DNA of 7,629 bases from an uncultured Oxalobacteraceae bacterium (GTDB lineage: Bacteria; Pseudomonadota; Gammaproteobacteria; Burkholderiales; Burkholderiaceae_D). Position numbers and translations under genes: made by a program. Of the stretch, positions 5,663-7,629 are shown one piece after another (position 1 is the first letter of the stretch; every line of letters begins with the position of its first letter). The notes beneath the pieces are model-generated. The model did not search any database. It saw only the letters and a list, made by a program, of their open reading frames with translations, and was not told the DNA's origin. The stretch spans positions 1-7,629 of the forward strand of contig CALKVB010000570.1 of the NCBI GenBank assembly GCA_937996605.1, given 5' to 3'.

Positions 5663-7078
5663 TTAATCATTGGTCGATTCAAGCAAGACCCATTGATCAA
5701 AGAATTTACGCAAATTCTTACCACTGGCTCTCTCCATTGCATACTGCAAATCTGCAGTGCTTACCGACGATCCCCAGTGTTGCTGCGTGTAATCCTTTAA
5801 GCCTTTCCAAAACGCGTTATCGCCAATTTCCATACGCAGTAGATGCATCACATAGGTGCCTTTGTCATAGACCAAAGAGCGGTCAGCCGCACTAGGTGCA
5901 GACCAAGAAGCGAACTTGAGTGGTTTATCATGCCCATCGGCACGCAGTGTGTAATACGAAATTCGGGCGGCATCTATCTGAGACTGGTACCTATTTTTTC
6001 CGAACCTTTCTCCCAAATATGCCGCATTGAGATAGCTGGCAATTCCCTCGTTCAGCCACATTTCAGTCCACGAATGATTAGTGACCCTATTCCCCCACCA
6101 TTGATGTGAGAGCTCGTGTGCAATTAACCAAACTTGGCTGTGATCTTTTAGGACGCGGCGCCCAAACTTTTCACTCAACACTGCGAAGCCTTCTAACTCT
6201 TGCGCGGCAGTTGCATTCACCAACACTTGGGTATAGAACTTCGACGGCAGTTTTTTACCGGATTTTCGTTCGTAAAAACGTGCGATTCCAGCGGTCTCTT
6301 TAAAGATTGTTTGTAGTTCGCTATCGCTAAATTTCTCACTGGCTAAATATCTGAAGAATCTTCCATGATCCTGTTCAGTGACTTCCCTAAACCTACCTGC
6401 AGCGAATCCGTACAGATAACAGGGAATTTTGTCGTTTTGTTGCCAACTGTGGCTCACCATGCCATTTTCATGAATTTCTGATTTAACCAAGCTCCCGTTG
6501 GCAACCACATGAAAATTCTGAGGTACTGTGATCTTCAAATCGATGCTCGCGCGATGATCAGGAGATGCCTGACACGGCAGCCAATGTGGGGTATCAAACA
6601 AGGTATATATTTGCTGATCTTCTTGCTGAAAAAACAGCCCTTGTTTGGGCTCGCCATGATATTCAATCTTAATTGTGCGAAGCTTTGTTTGAACCTCAGA
6701 TGTCCGCGCCGAAGGCTTTACTAGCGGCAACGGTAATAAAGCATGTAATGGGATGTGCAGTTGATTGTCTTTAATTTCAACATTAAGTGGAATTCCTTCG
6801 AAGGAAACAGAGTCAATCACTGTACTCGCAACATCAAGAACCAACTCATTCTCTACAACCGCCTTTATGCGTTTCGGGTAAATTCGATATTGCATTGAGA
6901 GATCGATCTGTACACTCGCCTTGATACTTCGTTTCTCGAGGTTAGGGTGAATATTTGCTCTATATCGCTCGACCCGAAATGTCCAAGGCGGCTGTACACT
7001 TGCATTTGCGACAAACGCTGGGGAGCCTACAATGCTAAAGATGAAAACCCCCAGTGAAAATTTGATCATGCGCAGCAA
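5663..7078 (-). CDS. Exported M1-family-like zinc metallopeptidase, short form (471 aa)
   Basis: Predicted periplasmic or secreted zinc peptidase of the M1 (aminopeptidase N/LTA4 hydrolase) superfamily. After a signal peptide (cleavage near VANA, residues 23-26) comes an N-terminal beta domain (about 30-230) with the M1-like stretch FDTPHWLPCQASPDHRA. The thermolysin-like domain follows, with HELSH (H321, E322, H325), the third zinc ligand E344 in WLNEG exactly 18 residues later, and VYDKGTYVMHLLR with Y404 at the catalytic tyrosine. The exopeptidase motif GxMEN is replaced by QELEG (293-297): E296 could still bind the substrate amino group, but the other positions differ. It lacks the C-terminal domains of full-size M1 enzymes (600-900 aa) and ends just after the catalytic domain, so it is a natural short form, not a frameshift. 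TTG 7078 has AAAGG 8 nt upstream; ATG 7069 gives a cleaner signal peptide but a poorly placed ribosome site. It is probably the first gene of the operon. Confidence 0.88.
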   Translation of the reverse strand: MLRMIKFSLGVFIFSIVGSPAFVANASVQPPWTFRVERYRANIHPNLEKRSIKASVQIDLSMQYRIYPKRIKAVVENELVLDVASTVIDSVSFEGIPLNVEIKDNQLHIPLHALLPLPLVKPSARTSEVQTKLRTIKIEYHGEPKQGLFFQQEDQQIYTLFDTPHWLPCQASPDHRASIDLKITVPQNFHVVANGSLVKSEIHENGMVSHSWQQNDKIPCYLYGFAAGRFREVTEQDHGRFFRYLASEKFSDSELQTIFKETAGIARFYERKSGKKLPSKFYTQVLVNATAAQELEGFAVLSEKFGRRVLKDHSQVWLIAHELSHQWWGNRVTNHSWTEMWLNEGIASYLNAAYLGERFGKNRYQSQIDAARISYYTLRADGHDKPLKFASWSAPSAADRSLVYDKGTYVMHLLRMEIGDNAFWKGLKDYTQQHWGSSVSTADLQYAMERASGKNLRKFFDQWVLLESTND

Positions 7079-7115
7079 CTGTTCAACCTTTCATCCATTC
7101 AAAGAACACGACTTC

Positions 7116-7144
7116 ATTTTAAGTTCGACGGTAGTTCTACCATC
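7116..7144 (-). promoter_or_regulatory. Candidate promoter/operator of the peptidase operon
   Basis: On the minus strand TAAAAT (plus 7116-7121) is a 5/6 match to a -10 hexamer, placing initiation about 30 nt before the peptidase start. No good -35 is present at 16-18 bp. Instead the position is occupied by an imperfect 18-bp inverted repeat, GATGGTAGAACTACCGTC (7127-7144), symmetric except for one pair. A weak -35 covered by a palindrome is the usual design of a regulated promoter. The regulator family is not identifiable. Confidence 0.35.
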
Positions 7145-7251
7145 GTATTTCGTTCAAACAATCAAGCTCTAGGTGCCAAGATCGCATCATCAAAACGCAC
7201 TTTTCTTATCAAGGCGAGAGCTCGATACACAACATGCAGTATTCACCCTAT

Positions 7252-7494
7252 TCAACTCTCGTTTTCAACAGGCTTCTCATAGGTAAATTCGAGTATTGTT
7301 TCATCTGACCAACTCAAATCATGCAAGATCGGATAATAGACGTGTCCTTGTGCCTCGATACGACTAGAATCTAATACGAGGCGTCTTTGCTGATCGAGCA
7401 TGATGATCGAGACTATCTTTTTTGCGGAAACAAAATCGGCTTGAACCTGTGCGCTGCTACAAGGTCCGCCAGAAAAATTGAATACCTTCTTCAT
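7252..7494 (-). CDS. Hypothetical protein (80 aa)
   Basis: Not recognised. An ATG-initiated frame with an in-frame TAG three codons upstream, so the start is well bounded; the sequence before it (GACGAAG) is a modest ribosome site. The product is soluble and slightly acidic, without signal peptide or membrane helix. It has a glycine/serine-rich beginning (NFSGGPCSSAQ), a beta-like middle (KIVSIIMLDQQRRLVLD) and an acidic end (EKPVENES). It starts 38 nt inside the 51-codon frame at 7457-7612, which suggests the two are translated together. It lies 173 bp upstream of the peptidase start, with a possible promoter between them, so it need not belong to that operon. Real coding status is likely but unproven. 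Confidence 0.5.
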   Translation of the reverse strand: MKKVFNFSGGPCSSAQVQADFVSAKKIVSIIMLDQQRRLVLDSSRIEAQGHVYYPILHDLSWSDETILEFTYEKPVENES

Positions 7495-7612
7495 CTTCGT
7501 CTAATTCAACTTTTGAAATCACAATTCTTTGTATAGTCGTAATGGGAATTCCATCTTTATATAAAGTGATTTTCACCTCATCGTATTCATTAAAATACAA
7601 TTCGACACTCAT
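7457..7612 (-). CDS. Hypothetical small protein (51 aa, may extend past the window edge)
   Basis: Reading the minus strand from ATG at 7610-7612 to TAG at 7457-7459 gives MSVELYFNEYDEVKITLYKD followed by GIPITTIQRIVISKVELDEDEEG and FFWRTL. The alternation of hydrophobic and polar residues suggests a small beta-sheet protein, and the acidic cluster VELDEDEE lies near its end. No in-frame stop occurs between the ATG and the window edge, and the ATG lacks a clear ribosome site, so the frame may be the C-terminal part of a longer gene beginning beyond 7629. Its end overlaps the 80-codon frame by 38 nt. Function unknown. Confidence 0.45.
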   Translation of the reverse strand: MSVELYFNEYDEVKITLYKDGIPITTIQRIVISKVELDEDEEGIQFFWRTL

Positions 7613-7629
7613 TTGATTTTTCAGTATTT

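Noticed and set aside
1..7629. CRISPR array, toxin-antitoxin, phage or transposase genes
   Set aside because: No regularly spaced repeats, no transposase or integrase motifs and no recognisable toxin or antitoxin were found on either strand.

Overview
The window looks like chromosomal DNA of a Gram-negative bacterium with intermediate G+C. Three of the encoded proteins carry Sec-type signal peptides. The large glycosidase has the architecture described for proteobacterial ExoP-type enzymes, and the left edge holds a palindromic repeat of a kind common in beta- and gammaproteobacterial genomes. A beta- or gammaproteobacterium, perhaps Burkholderiales/Oxalobacteraceae, is a guess from protein style. 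No ribosomal or other phylogenetic marker is present.

Layout: (1) 1-136 holds two inverted repeats, a 20-88 palindromic element and a 110-131 hairpin, just beyond the 3' end of the first gene. (2) 137-2680 (minus) is a full-length family 3 glycoside hydrolase with signal peptide, (beta/alpha)8 barrel, second alpha/beta domain and C-terminal ExoP-like domain. (3) 2681-3400 is mostly its control region: a TTGACA/CATCAT promoter reading into the hydrolase gene, followed at once by an 18-bp LacI/GalR-type palindrome and a leader of about 335 nt. (4) 3401-3706 (plus) is a lone small two-helix membrane protein gene with an uncertain start and a 16-bp tandem duplication in its 5' region. (5) 3707-3874 is a hairpin-rich convergent intergenic region. 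(6) 3875-7078 (minus) is a probable operon read from right to left: a short secreted M1-type zinc peptidase, a secreted predicted beta-barrel protein, and two tandem paralogous GNAT acetyltransferases with a possible 39-codon ORF wedged between and overlapping both. (7) 7252-7612 (minus) holds an 80-codon ORF and an overlapping upstream 51-codon ORF of unknown function; the latter may continue past the window edge.

The hydrolase appears to be an autonomous, sugar-regulated beta-glucan or cello-/laminari-oligosaccharide degrading unit. The right half couples extracytoplasmic proteins (peptidase, beta-barrel) with cytoplasmic acetyltransferases, a combination for which I know no established pathway. 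No CRISPR array, tRNA, rRNA, insertion sequence, phage gene or recognisable defence system was seen. The most informative observations are the well-formed promoter-operator of the hydrolase, the duplicated acetyltransferases with the wedged small ORF, and the 16-bp tandem repeat whose copy number would change the reading frame of the membrane protein gene.
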